DNA from: Lautropia dentalis | Lineage (GTDB): Bacteria; Pseudomonadota; Gammaproteobacteria; Burkholderiales; Burkholderiaceae_E | Direction of reading: 5' to 3' | NCBI RefSeq assembly: GCF_003892345.1 | Contig: NZ_RRUE01000001.1 | Span: forward strand, 152,998-216,997 | Length of the DNA stretch: 64,000 nucleotides | Shown: piece after piece, positions 16,181 through 26,838 of the stretch | Layout: every line of letters starts with the position of its first letter | Position numbering within the stretch: position 1 is the first letter of the stretch | Translations under genes and position numbers: made by a program | Notes under the pieces: generated by a model | Database searches by the model: none | The model's input: the letters and a program-made list of their open reading frames with translations, nothing else | Told to the model about the DNA's origin: nothing

Positions 16181-17680
16181 ATGCGGACATCGATACAGTT
16201 TCGGCTGCCGGTTACTGCGGCGGCGCTCGCACTTCTTCTGGCCGCCTGCGGTGGCGGCGGCGGTGGGGCACAGCGGGGCGTACTCAGCTCTCCGCAGCCG
16301 CCGTCGTCCAGTGGCGGCGGCCTCATTCCGGGTGGCGGCCAGTCCGGGCAGGCAGGCCAGAACGGCCAGAATGGCAACACCAGCCAGAACGGCCAGAGCG
16401 GCCAGAACGGTAATGCCAGCCAGTCTGGACAGACAGGCCAGAGCGGTAACGCCAGTCAGGGGGGCCAGACTGGCCAGAACGGTAATGCCAGCCAGTCTGG
16501 ACAGACAGGCCAGAGCGGTAACGCCAGTCAGGGGGGCCAGACTGGCCAGAACGGCAACACCGGCCAGAATGGTGCTTCCGGCAGTGGTGGCACGGGGGAT
16601 TCTGGTGCTGGTGGCACAGGCAGCGGTGGCAACACTGGCGGCCAGACAGGTGGCAGTGGCACCGGCAATGCCGGCACGGGCAACACGGGCAGTCAGTCCG
16701 GCGGTGGTACCGGCAACACGGGCAACCAGTCCGGCGGCGGCAGCGCAGGCAACCAGAACGGTGGTGCTTCCGGCACCGGCACCATCACCCCCATCGTCAG
16801 CAGGCTTCCGCTCATTTCCGCCCGGGGCGTGCGTGGCGACGTGCTGCTGGCCATGATCGACCAGAGGGCCTGTGCTTCCCTTTCCCGGGCCACCAGCTAC
16901 AACGGCAGCCTGCTGGCCAATACGCATACCCCCAACGTCGTGGCCGGTGTGGAGCTGGATCCGTTCAACTACACGCACACCACCTCGGCACCCGATCCGT
17001 CCAGCCCGCTGATCGACGCGAAGTGCACGGAGAACTACTACCGCTACCGGGCGGCTGAAGAAGGGCGCAGCTACACCATCTACGCGTACAGCTATCCGCG
17101 CTACTACCACCCGCTCAGCATCGGGGCCACCCAGCGTGTCCACTATCTGGAAGTGAGAACATCGCTGACCGTCTCGGGCACCGGCTTCACGCTGGGGCAG
17201 ACCATCAGCGTGCGTGACGGGGCGGACGATGGCATCAGCAACTTCTGGGGCAACGGTACGCACGTCGAGAAGCTGGAGCTGTCGGCTGCTGCGGCGCGCA
17301 CCATCGCCTTCAACAGCGTGGTGCCCTATGGTGTGCTGATCGAATGGAAAGGCACCAGCAGCTCGGCCGCTGTTTCCGCTACCAGTGGCTCCGGTGCCGC
17401 CAATGCCACCGGCACAGCCAATGCAGCCAGCGGCACGAGCCGCACGAACAGCACCAGCCCCCGTCTCGAACAGCTGATGCTGCTGCGTGGCCAGAATGGC
17501 AGCCAGGCCAAGCTCTGCTGGAATGCGTCGGGGCTGCAGTATGCCCGCCGGCTGCACTGCACGGCCTGGAAGGCACCGGCCGGCTGGCAGCGGGGTCAGA
17601 AGCTGGGCTTCGACGGTCACTACCTGATCGATGACCGTTCTGCGCATGCGGGCGAAAGCGGCTTCTTCTACTGGCGTTAG
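16181..17680 (+). CDS. Repeat-rich lipoprotein of unknown function
   Basis: A 499-residue lipoprotein: signal peptide, then lipobox LLLAAC with Cys at about residue 23. Residues about 45-205 are low complexity, dominated by GQ, GN and GS repeats (for example GQTGQSGNASQGGQTGQNGN). A globular-looking C-terminal part of about 290 residues follows (from ITPIVSRLPLISARGVRGD), with a conspicuous ENYYRYRAAEEGRSYTIYAY and four cysteines. The start has AGGAG 8 bp before the ATG. No family recognised for the C-terminal part. A linker plus exported domain anchored to the outer membrane is the natural reading. Confidence 0.8.
   Translation: MRTSIQFRLPVTAAALALLLAACGGGGGGAQRGVLSSPQPPSSSGGGLIPGGGQSGQAGQNGQNGNTSQNGQSGQNGNASQSGQTGQSGNASQGGQTGQNGNASQSGQTGQSGNASQGGQTGQNGNTGQNGASGSGGTGDSGAGGTGSGGNTGGQTGGSGTGNAGTGNTGSQSGGGTGNTGNQSGGGSAGNQNGGASGTGTITPIVSRLPLISARGVRGDVLLAMIDQRACASLSRATSYNGSLLANTHTPNVVAGVELDPFNYTHTTSAPDPSSPLIDAKCTENYYRYRAAEEGRSYTIYAYSYPRYYHPLSIGATQRVHYLEVRTSLTVSGTGFTLGQTISVRDGADDGISNFWGNGTHVEKLELSAAAARTIAFNSVVPYGVLIEWKGTSSSAAVSATSGSGAANATGTANAASGTSRTNSTSPRLEQLMLLRGQNGSQAKLCWNASGLQYARRLHCTAWKAPAGWQRGQKLGFDGHYLIDDRSAHAGESGFFYWR
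16409..16552. repeat. Perfect 72-bp direct repeat, two copies
   Basis: Positions 16409-16480 and 16481-16552 are identical, encoding 24 residues each in the GQN-rich linker. Each 72-bp unit is itself two imperfect 36-bp halves. Perfect identity including third codon positions indicates recent duplication. Confidence 0.95.
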
Positions 17681-18205
17681 AGCGTGTCACGCACTCATCG
17701 ACCCCTCGCAGTTCCCAGCCGTACGCGAGGGTGTTGCCCTGTCCGGCAGGGCGGTCCGCCTTGCCTGCGCAGCGTGCCTTGTCAGCACACGGCTGGGCCG
17801 GGGGCTGCCCGCAGGGGAGTTTCTCCTGCGGGTACGCATGACTGTGTTGGCCGTGCCTTGAAACCATTGAAGATTCTGCGGCCCCGCCGGCCTGCCCCCC
17901 CAGACTGGCGGTCCCTGGTTTCCCGCCCCCTCCCGGTAGTTATCATTACCAAAGGAAATATAACGATTCCGACAGCTCCACGCGGGTTTCCGTGTCCACA
18001 GGCTGATCCCCTGCCTATCATGAGCTGTCACCTGCCCATGGTGGCCGGGCACCGTGGGCGGCGGCGTACCGCATGTGCCGCATGCGGGGCGGGCGTTCTG
18101 TCGCCCCCGGACGAACCGCTGTGGCCGTGCCATCGGCCTTCTCACGGGGGGCGGCGTCGTTGCAGGTGTACATCCATCATTCCCGGTGTTGCAAGGAGCG
18201 CCGAC
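17681..18205. other. Gene-free stretch before the YagU-like gene
   Basis: About 525 bp without a convincing gene. Two short hairpins follow the lipoprotein stop: CCTCGC with GCGAGG around 17705-17732, then CCCTG with CAGGG. An AT-rich patch with TTATCATTACC near 17938-17975 could be a promoter or a Fur-like half site. Confidence 0.5.
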
Positions 18206-18778
18206 ATGAGCGATGCGAAAATCACCGTTCACGAACGCCAGGTCAACAGCCAGATCATCGTCTGGACCACGCTGATCGGGGGCTTCATCAGTTCGCTGGT
18301 GAAGTGGGGATCCGAAGTGAACATGCCACCGCGCGTACCGGGTGAAATCTCCCCGCCGGGCGCCAACATCGATGCCTGGCTGGGATGGCTGGGCTTCAAC
18401 TCCCATTCACTGGACTATGTGTACCAGGGCGCCACGGTGCCCGGTGCCGTCACGCTCTATCACTGGGGCTTCAGCTTCGTGTTTGCCTGGCTGTACGTGT
18501 GGGGCAGCATCCGCTGGCCGCGCATCCGGCTCTGGTACGGTGCGTTCTATGGTCTGGTCATTACCGTGGTCATGCACGGGTTCCTGATCCCGCTTTTGGG
18601 CTTCCGCAACCCGGTCTATGCCCATGGTGCCACCGGCTGGCTCTGGAATCTCAACGCTGCCGAGCTGTGGAGCGAGATTCTGGGCCATGTTTACTGGTCC
18701 GTCTCCATCGAGATCTGTCTGATTGCCGTGCTGGCCCACTTCGGCCGTCCCATCGTCGGGAAGTGGTTTCTGAAGTGA
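18206..18778 (+). CDS. YagU-like (DUF1440) inner-membrane protein
   Basis: A 190-residue protein with four or more transmembrane segments that matches YagU/DUF1440 (E. coli YagU, about 204 residues, linked to acid resistance). Characteristic are IGGFISSLVKWGSEVNMPPR, HWGFSFVFAWLYVWG and MHGFLIPLLGF. AAGGAG lies 6 bp before the ATG. It converges on the secDF operon, whose terminator starts about 50 bp downstream. Confidence 0.85.
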   Translation: MSDAKITVHERQVNSQIIVWTTLIGGFISSLVKWGSEVNMPPRVPGEISPPGANIDAWLGWLGFNSHSLDYVYQGATVPGAVTLYHWGFSFVFAWLYVWGSIRWPRIRLWYGAFYGLVITVVMHGFLIPLLGFRNPVYAHGATGWLWNLNAAELWSEILGHVYWSVSIEICLIAVLAHFGRPIVGKWFLK

Positions 18779-18830
18779 CGGCCTGATCCGGCGATGCTCG
18801 GGGCTGAAATGCCCCCCGATTGCCGGACAC

Positions 18831-18862
18831 AAAAAAGGCAGGGTCCGAATCCGAACCCTGCC
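18831..18862 (-). terminator. Terminator of the yajC-secD-secF transcription unit
   Basis: GGCAGGGT (18837-18844) pairs with ACCCTGCC (18855-18862). On the minus strand the stem is followed by six T (complement of 18831-18836). A second GC hairpin (18883-18900) lies between it and the secF stop. Confidence 0.88.
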
Positions 18863-18907
18863 CATGTGGGTGCAACCCTGTAGGGGCGGAAAGCCGCCCC
18901 CACGGCC

Positions 18908-19852
18908 TCACGGCAATTCCACCTCCGTGGCATCCTTTTTCCTGATCGGCTTGACCAGATCCTCGCGCTTCAGGCCCAGGCGCATCACGATGGCCGCGGC
19001 CACGAAGATCGACGAATAGATGCCGAAGCAGATGCCGATGGCCAGCGCCAGCGCGAAGTAGTGCAGCGTGGGGCCGCCGAAGAACAGCATCGACAGCACC
19101 ATCATCAGCGTGGACGTGTGCGTGATGATCGTCCGCGACGTGGTGGTGGTGATGGCGTGGTCCAGCACGGCGGCGGTGGTCATGTTCTTCGCGTGGCGCT
19201 CGCGGAATTTCTCGCGCACCCGGTCGAAGATGATCACCGATTCGTTTACCGAGTAGCCCAGCACCGCCAGCACCGCTGCCAGCACCGACAGCGAGAACTC
19301 CCACTGGAAGAGGGCGAAGAAGCCCAGGATGATCACGATGTCGTGCAGGTTGGCGATGATGCCCGCCACGCCGAACTTCCACTCGAAGCGCATGGCCAGG
19401 TAGATCACGATGCCGACGATCACCATCAGCAGCGCCATGGCGCCGCCGGTGGCCAGCTCATGCCCTACCTGCGGGCCCACGAACTCGTTGCGGCGCAGCT
19501 CCACCTTCGGGTCGACCGTTTTCAGCGCGCCCAGCACCTGCTCGGCCTGCTGGGCCGCCGACACGCCTTCCTTCAGCGGCAGGCGAATCATCACGTCGCG
19601 CGAGGTGCCGAAGTTCTGCACCTGCGGCTCCGAAAAGCCCAGCTCCTCGATGGCCAGCCGGGTCTTGCCCAGATCGGCCGGCTGTGCGTAGTTGAACTCC
19701 ATGACGGTACCGCCGGTGAACTCCACCGACAGGTTCAGCCCGCGCACGGCCAGCAGGATCACCGCCGCGACGAAGAACGCGATGGAGATCATGTTCAGCA
19801 CCGTGACGTGGCGCATGAACGGAATGTCACGCTTGATCTTGAACAGTTCCAT
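18908..19852 (-). CDS. secF: Protein translocase subunit SecF
   Basis: SecF works with SecD to pull exported proteins across the inner membrane using the proton gradient. The protein has 314 residues, normal for SecF. The N-terminal helix (VLNMISIAFFVAAVILLAVR) is followed by the periplasmic domain (LSVEFTGGTVMEFNY), and the membrane block contains the signature YSVNESVIIFDRVREKFRE. It starts 16 bp after the secD stop. Its C-terminal tail (LKREDLVKPIRKKD) is typical. Confidence 0.97.
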   Translation of the reverse strand: MELFKIKRDIPFMRHVTVLNMISIAFFVAAVILLAVRGLNLSVEFTGGTVMEFNYAQPADLGKTRLAIEELGFSEPQVQNFGTSRDVMIRLPLKEGVSAAQQAEQVLGALKTVDPKVELRRNEFVGPQVGHELATGGAMALLMVIVGIVIYLAMRFEWKFGVAGIIANLHDIVIILGFFALFQWEFSLSVLAAVLAVLGYSVNESVIIFDRVREKFRERHAKNMTTAAVLDHAITTTTSRTIITHTSTLMMVLSMLFFGGPTLHYFALALAIGICFGIYSSIFVAAAIVMRLGLKREDLVKPIRKKDATEVELP

Positions 19853-19867
19853 GGTGTGAGCCTCCGG

Positions 19868-21748
19868 TCAGCGCTTGGCAACGGGCTTGTGATCGTCGGG
19901 TACCCAGTCGCTCTGGCCCACCGACAGGTGCTTGATGCGCTTGCGGCCGCCATACCAGAGGTTGACCAGCCCGCGCGACACGAACACCGCCGAGAACATC
20001 GAGGTCAGGATGCCCAGGCAGTGCACCACGGCAAAGCCCTTGATCGGGCCCGAACCGAAGGCCAGCAGCGCAATACCGGCAATCAGCGTGGTGACGTTGG
20101 CATCCAGAATGGTGGCCCAGGCGTGCTCGTAACCGGCGCTGATGGCCATCTGCGGCGAGACGCCGCGGCGCAGCTCCTCGCGCACACGCTCGTTGATCAG
20201 CACGTTGGCGTCGATGGCCATGCCCAGTGCCAGCGCGATGGCCGCGATGCCGGGCAGCGTCAGCGTGGCCTGCATCAGCGACAGCACCGCCACCAGCAGC
20301 AGCAGGTTGAAGCCCAGCGCCAGCGTGGAGAACACGCCGAACAGCGCGTAGTAGATGATCATGAACACCGAGATGGCCAGGAAGCCCCACGCCACGGACG
20401 AGAAGCCCTTCTCGATGTTATCGGCCCCCAGGCTCGGGCCGATGGTCCGTTCCTCGATGATGTTCATCGGCGCGGCCAGTGCACCGGCGCGCAGCAGCAG
20501 GGCCAGGTCGCCGGCGTTCTTGGGCGTGCCCATGCCGGTGATCTGGAAGCGGCTGCCCAGCTCCGACTGGATGGTGGCCACCGTCAGCACCTCGCCCTTG
20601 CCCTTCTCGAACAGCACCACGGCCATCGGCTTGTGGATGTTCTTGCGGGAGACCTCACGCAGGTGGCGGCCGCCGGCTTCGTTCAGGCTCACGGCCACGG
20701 CGGGCTGCTGGTGCTCGTCGAAGGTGGCCGACGCGTTGGTGAGCTGCTGGCCGGTGAAGATGGGTTCGCGCTTGAGCACCACCGGGGCGCCACGGCCCTG
20801 GCGGAACAGATCGGAACCGAAGGGCACCACGGCCGTGTCGCTGGTCAGCGCCCGCTGGGCCTCGTTGCTCATGTCCACCAGCCGGGCTTCCAGCGTGGCG
20901 GTACGGCCGAGGATGTCCTTGGCCCGTGCCGTGTCCTGCACACCGGGCAGCTGCACCACGATGCGGTCAGCGCCCTGGCGCTGAATGACCGGCTCGGCCA
21001 CGCCCAGTTCGTTGATCCGGTTGTTCAGCGTGGTGATGTTCTGCTGCACCGAGTTGTCGAGGAAGGTGCGCATGGCCGCCTGCGTCAGCGTCATCACCAG
21101 CTGCGCATTGGCGCCGCTGCCGCGCGTCTGCAGGGCCAGGTCGCCCTGGTGGTCGCGCAGCAGGCCCTCGGCACGCTCGCGGGTGGCCTCGTCGCCAAAG
21201 GTCATCACCAGCTGGTTGCCGGTGCGGCGGATGCCGTTGTGGCGCACGTTGCGGTCACGCATCAGCGTGCGCACATCGGCCATGGCGCTGTCCAGACGCT
21301 TGTTTAGCGCCTCGGCCGTGTCGATCTGCATCAGGAAGTGCACCCCACCGCGCAGGTCCAGACCCAGATACATGGGCAGGGCATGCAGCTGCGTGAGCCA
21401 GGTGGGGGAAGCCGACAGCAGGTTCAGCGCCGTGATGTAGACCGGATCGGAGGCATCCGGGTTCAGCGCCTTTTCCAGCACGTCGCGGGCGCGCAGCTGG
21501 GTGTCGGTCGAGTCGAAGCGGATCTTGACCGAGCTGTCGTCGCGCAGCACCCCCGTGTTGGGGATGCCGGCTTCGGTGAGTGCGGCGAGCGCACGCGTCT
21601 CCGTGGCCTCGTCGACCTTGATGGTCGCCTTCTGGCTGGATATCTGAACCGCTGGCGATTCGCCGTAGAAGTTGGGGAGGGTATAGATCAGGCTGAAGAT
21701 CAGTGCCAGCCCGATGACGGCGTACCGCCAGAACGGATTTCGATTCAC
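19868..21748 (-). CDS. secD: Protein translocase subunit SecD
   Basis: A 626-residue SecD, the usual proteobacterial size. It begins at GTG with one N-terminal helix (YAVIGLALIFSLIYTLPNF), followed by a large periplasmic region (LGLDLRGGVHFLMQID) and a six-helix RND-type membrane domain with GMAIDANVLINERVREELRR. It lies 2 bp after yajC and 16 bp before secF, forming the conserved yajC-secDF operon. Confidence 0.97.
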   Translation of the reverse strand: MNRNPFWRYAVIGLALIFSLIYTLPNFYGESPAVQISSQKATIKVDEATETRALAALTEAGIPNTGVLRDDSSVKIRFDSTDTQLRARDVLEKALNPDASDPVYITALNLLSASPTWLTQLHALPMYLGLDLRGGVHFLMQIDTAEALNKRLDSAMADVRTLMRDRNVRHNGIRRTGNQLVMTFGDEATRERAEGLLRDHQGDLALQTRGSGANAQLVMTLTQAAMRTFLDNSVQQNITTLNNRINELGVAEPVIQRQGADRIVVQLPGVQDTARAKDILGRTATLEARLVDMSNEAQRALTSDTAVVPFGSDLFRQGRGAPVVLKREPIFTGQQLTNASATFDEHQQPAVAVSLNEAGGRHLREVSRKNIHKPMAVVLFEKGKGEVLTVATIQSELGSRFQITGMGTPKNAGDLALLLRAGALAAPMNIIEERTIGPSLGADNIEKGFSSVAWGFLAISVFMIIYYALFGVFSTLALGFNLLLLVAVLSLMQATLTLPGIAAIALALGMAIDANVLINERVREELRRGVSPQMAISAGYEHAWATILDANVTTLIAGIALLAFGSGPIKGFAVVHCLGILTSMFSAVFVSRGLVNLWYGGRKRIKHLSVGQSDWVPDDHKPVAKR

Positions 21749-21750
21749 AC

Positions 21751-22092
21751 TCAGATGGCCTTGATGGTGCCCTTCGGCAGAAGGGTCTGGATGGTGGACT
21801 TCTGGAAGTTCATCTCGATGGACTTGCCTTCAGAAGCGGAAACTTCGACGGTAACATAGGCTTCGCCGACCTTGGTCACCTTGCCGACGATCCCGCCGGC
21901 CGTCACCACTTCATCGCCTTTTTGCAACGCTGCCAGCATGTTCCGGTGCTCCTTGGCCCGCTTCATCTGCGGGCGGATCATCAGGAAATACATGACGACG
22001 AACATCAGGATGATGGGCAGGAAGCCCAGCAGCTGGTTCTCGGCGCCGGCAGGCGCGCCGGCGGTCTGTGCGTAAGCAGAGGAAATCAGCAC
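21751..22092 (-). CDS. yajC: Sec translocase accessory subunit YajC
   Basis: A 113-residue single-pass membrane protein of the SecDF-YajC complex. The helix GFLPIILMFVVMYFLMIRPQ and the KGDEVVTAGGIVGKVTKVGE domain are diagnostic. The start is GTG. A 204-bp gap separates it from tgt upstream, and it precedes secD by 2 bp. Confidence 0.96.
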   Translation of the reverse strand: MLISSAYAQTAGAPAGAENQLLGFLPIILMFVVMYFLMIRPQMKRAKEHRNMLAALQKGDEVVTAGGIVGKVTKVGEAYVTVEVSASEGKSIEMNFQKSTIQTLLPKGTIKAI

Positions 22093-22296
22093 GTGTAAGG
22101 TCCTTTGTCAGGAGGTGGGGGAAGAGGAGCGACCGCGCCGGCTGGCGGCGATGCCCCCCAGGGCATGTGGCCCCGTGATGATGAACCGGCTTCCCGGGGG
22201 AGCGACGCCAGCAGGGCAGCCCCGATGGCCCCGGGCTTCCCGGGATGGATGAACCCGTCATTATACCGGCCAGGCCGCGGATGACGGGGCGTTCTG

Positions 22297-23583
<1,287 letters not shown>

Positions 23584-23588
23584 TTATG

Positions 23589-23602
23589 CCTGTAATTACA
23601 GG
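23589..23602. promoter_or_regulatory. Perfect 14-bp palindrome between queA and tgt
   Basis: CCTGTAATTACAGG reads the same on both strands and is followed by an AT-rich ATAATTACGC. It sits about 150 bp upstream of the tgt start in the 250-bp queA-tgt gap, so it could be an operator for the tgt-yajC-secDF unit. No regulator can be assigned. Confidence 0.35.
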
Positions 23603-23690
23603 ATAATTACGCATTTCGTGTCTGGAGGGACAGGGAGGTGAACAGGCTCATGACAGGCGCTGCGTCAGGGCAGCCGCTGGCACGCCATTG

Positions 23691-24857
<1,167 letters not shown>

Positions 24858-25211
24858 GAACGGTGCACGGACCAGGGCAGGGTGCGGAAAGGGGGGAGGA
24901 TGGCCCCTGCAAAAGACCGGTTGGCGTACCCGGCCGATTTGCGCCATAATGGTGACCGGATGCCGATGGTACAGGATTGGTACGACGCGTCCCGCGCCCG
25001 CCACCTTGCTCCCCCGCAAGGTCTCCCCCAACCCCGGGCCGGGGCCATTTATCCGTGCTTCTCCCTGTCCGCGCTGCCCCCCTGCCACTGCGCCTTCCCC
25101 CAATCCGGGCCATGGCAGGCCAGCAATCGGCATCCCCTTTTTTTCGGTGGGCCAGCCGGTCGCCGCCAGTTCTCTGGCGCGCACCCTGCAGGCTGGCTCT
25201 CCGGCCTGTCA

Positions 25212-25296
25212 GCCCGGGTGGTGAAACTGGTAGACGCAGGGGACTCAAAATCCCCCGCCGCGAGGCGTGTCGGTTCGAGTCCGACCCCGGGCACCA
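25212..25296 (+). tRNA. tRNA-Leu (anticodon CAA)
   Basis: The 85-nt sequence has a 7-bp acceptor stem (GCCCGGG 25212-25218 with CCCGGGC 25286-25292), discriminator A and an encoded CCA. The anticodon stem GGGGA/TCCCC surrounds the loop CTCAAAA, giving CAA at 25246-25248. A long variable arm and the T-loop GTTCGAGTC complete a class II tRNA-Leu. Confidence 0.97.
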
Positions 25297-25503
25297 GCTT
25301 GCGCAAGGCCGCTTTCCGCTGTGTGTGGAGGCGGCCTTTGGTGTATCTGGCCGGCTCTGCCGGCCGATCCTTTCGTGCCGGGGCGAAGATCCGTTCTTTC
25401 TGGTGGCCGGTGCCCTGTCCTGGTGCAAACGGTCCTGGCCTGCTGCCGTTCCCGCCCTGCCACGGTCTGCTTCGGCGCGGGGCATCTCCCGACACCGTCC
25501 GTC

Positions 25504-25509
25504 CTACAA
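25504..25509 (+). promoter_or_regulatory. -10-like element before the first TsuA-like gene
   Basis: TACAAT lies 34 bp before the ATG. The paralogous gene at 43932 has the same TACAAT (43889-43894) at a similar distance. No good -35 element is seen at either. Confidence 0.4.
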
Positions 25510-25543
25510 TGCAGTTTCCCCAGAATGTGTAGGACGCACTGCC

Positions 25544-26545
25544 ATGCCATTGACCGGTCTGCTGGTTGGACTCCTGTTCGGCTTTCTGCTGCAGCGGGGC
25601 CAGTTCTGCTTCGTTTGTGGCTTTCGCGAGCTGCTGTTGCGGCGCAACGCAAGCTTCATCGTGGCCCTGCTGGTGGCCATCGCCATCCAGTCGGCGGGTT
25701 TCTTCGGGTTGCAGCAGGCGGGGGCCATCCGGCTGCCCGAGGGGACCATGCCGCTGTGGGCCACGATCATCGGCGGGCTGCTGTTTGGCATCGGCATCAT
25801 GCTGGCGCGCTGCTGCGGCAGCGGCAGCTGGTTCCGCTCCGGTGAAGGTGCCGCGGGCAGCCTGCTGGTCCTGCTGGTCTTTGCCATCACCCTCGCAGCC
25901 TTTCAGGCCGGGCCGTTCCGGGGCCTGATGCAGCCGCTGCTCGAACAGCCTTCCACCCTGTCCACCATTCACGGCACCCTGGGCATCTCCCCCTGGTGGC
26001 TGGTGGGCGCGCTGGCCCTGCTGGCCTTCACGCTGGTGAGGCGCGACCAGCGCACCACCGCCGACTTTGCCGATGCCCCGTCACTGGCCAGCGTCCGCCG
26101 TGCCCACTACTCCGTGCGCATGGCCGTGGTGATCGGCCTGCTGGGCATTGCCGCCTGGTGGCTCAGCTGGCAGACCGGCCGCAACTACGGCTATGGTGTG
26201 GCCACTCCCACCGCCAACCTGCTGCAGTACCTGACCACCGGCCAGAGCCGCTATCTCAACTGGGGCAGCCTGTTCGTGCTGGGCATCCTGCCCGGCGCCT
26301 GGATCAGCGCCCTGATGACCGGTGAGTTCCGCTGGCGCGTGCCCGCCCCCGAACAGGTGCCGCAGCGCATCACCGGCGGTGTCCTGATGGGTATCGGTGC
26401 CACGCTGGCCGGCGGCTGCACCATCACCAACACCCTGGTGGCCACGGCGTACTTCTCGTGGCAGGGCTGGATTGCCACCCTGATGATCATCGCCGGTGCC
26501 TGGATCGGCCTGCGCATCACAGGGCAGGGACGCATGAATTCATGA
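25544..26545 (+). CDS. TsuA/YeeE-YedE-family thiosulfate or sulfur-compound transporter, copy 1
   Basis: A 333-residue membrane protein with about nine helices from the YeeE/YedE family, whose characterised member TsuA imports thiosulfate. The conserved cysteine-bearing motifs are all present: RGQFCFVCGFREL, ARCCGSGSWFRSGEGAAGS and LAGGCTITNTLV, matching the cysteines proposed to relay thiosulfate through the pore. The ATG at 25544 gives the standard N-terminus MPLTGLLVGLLFGFLLQRG. It is followed by a rhodanese lipoprotein. A paralog at 43932 has the same neighbour, which supports a joint role in sulfur uptake. Substrate not proven. Confidence 0.88.
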   Translation: MPLTGLLVGLLFGFLLQRGQFCFVCGFRELLLRRNASFIVALLVAIAIQSAGFFGLQQAGAIRLPEGTMPLWATIIGGLLFGIGIMLARCCGSGSWFRSGEGAAGSLLVLLVFAITLAAFQAGPFRGLMQPLLEQPSTLSTIHGTLGISPWWLVGALALLAFTLVRRDQRTTADFADAPSLASVRRAHYSVRMAVVIGLLGIAAWWLSWQTGRNYGYGVATPTANLLQYLTTGQSRYLNWGSLFVLGILPGAWISALMTGEFRWRVPAPEQVPQRITGGVLMGIGATLAGGCTITNTLVATAYFSWQGWIATLMIIAGAWIGLRITGQGRMNS

Positions 26546-26838
26546 TACGTCCCTCCATGCGCCCGGCCTTTCGCCGGTTGCCGTGATGGCAGCACCTGCC
26601 GGCCATCGCATCATGGTTTTGCCCGTCATGCACCTCATTTCCCGTGCAGTGCGCATGGCTGGCCCCTCGGGGGCAAGAGGCCGCTTTTGCCTTCCCCCAT
26701 TCAAATGCCTCCAGCGCGCGTCATGAACCCATGCGTTCACGACGTATGTGTTCGGGGCACGCCCACTACCGGAGCCCTGTTGTGCTCCTGGCCTGCGCTT
26801 TGCCAGCGCGACTGGCAGGCGTGTTTTTCATTGTCATC

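Noticed and set aside
25212..25296. tRNA-Leu as an integration site for a genomic island
   Set aside because: No integrase gene and no direct repeat of the tRNA 3' end is visible within the window; the neighbouring duplications have other boundaries.
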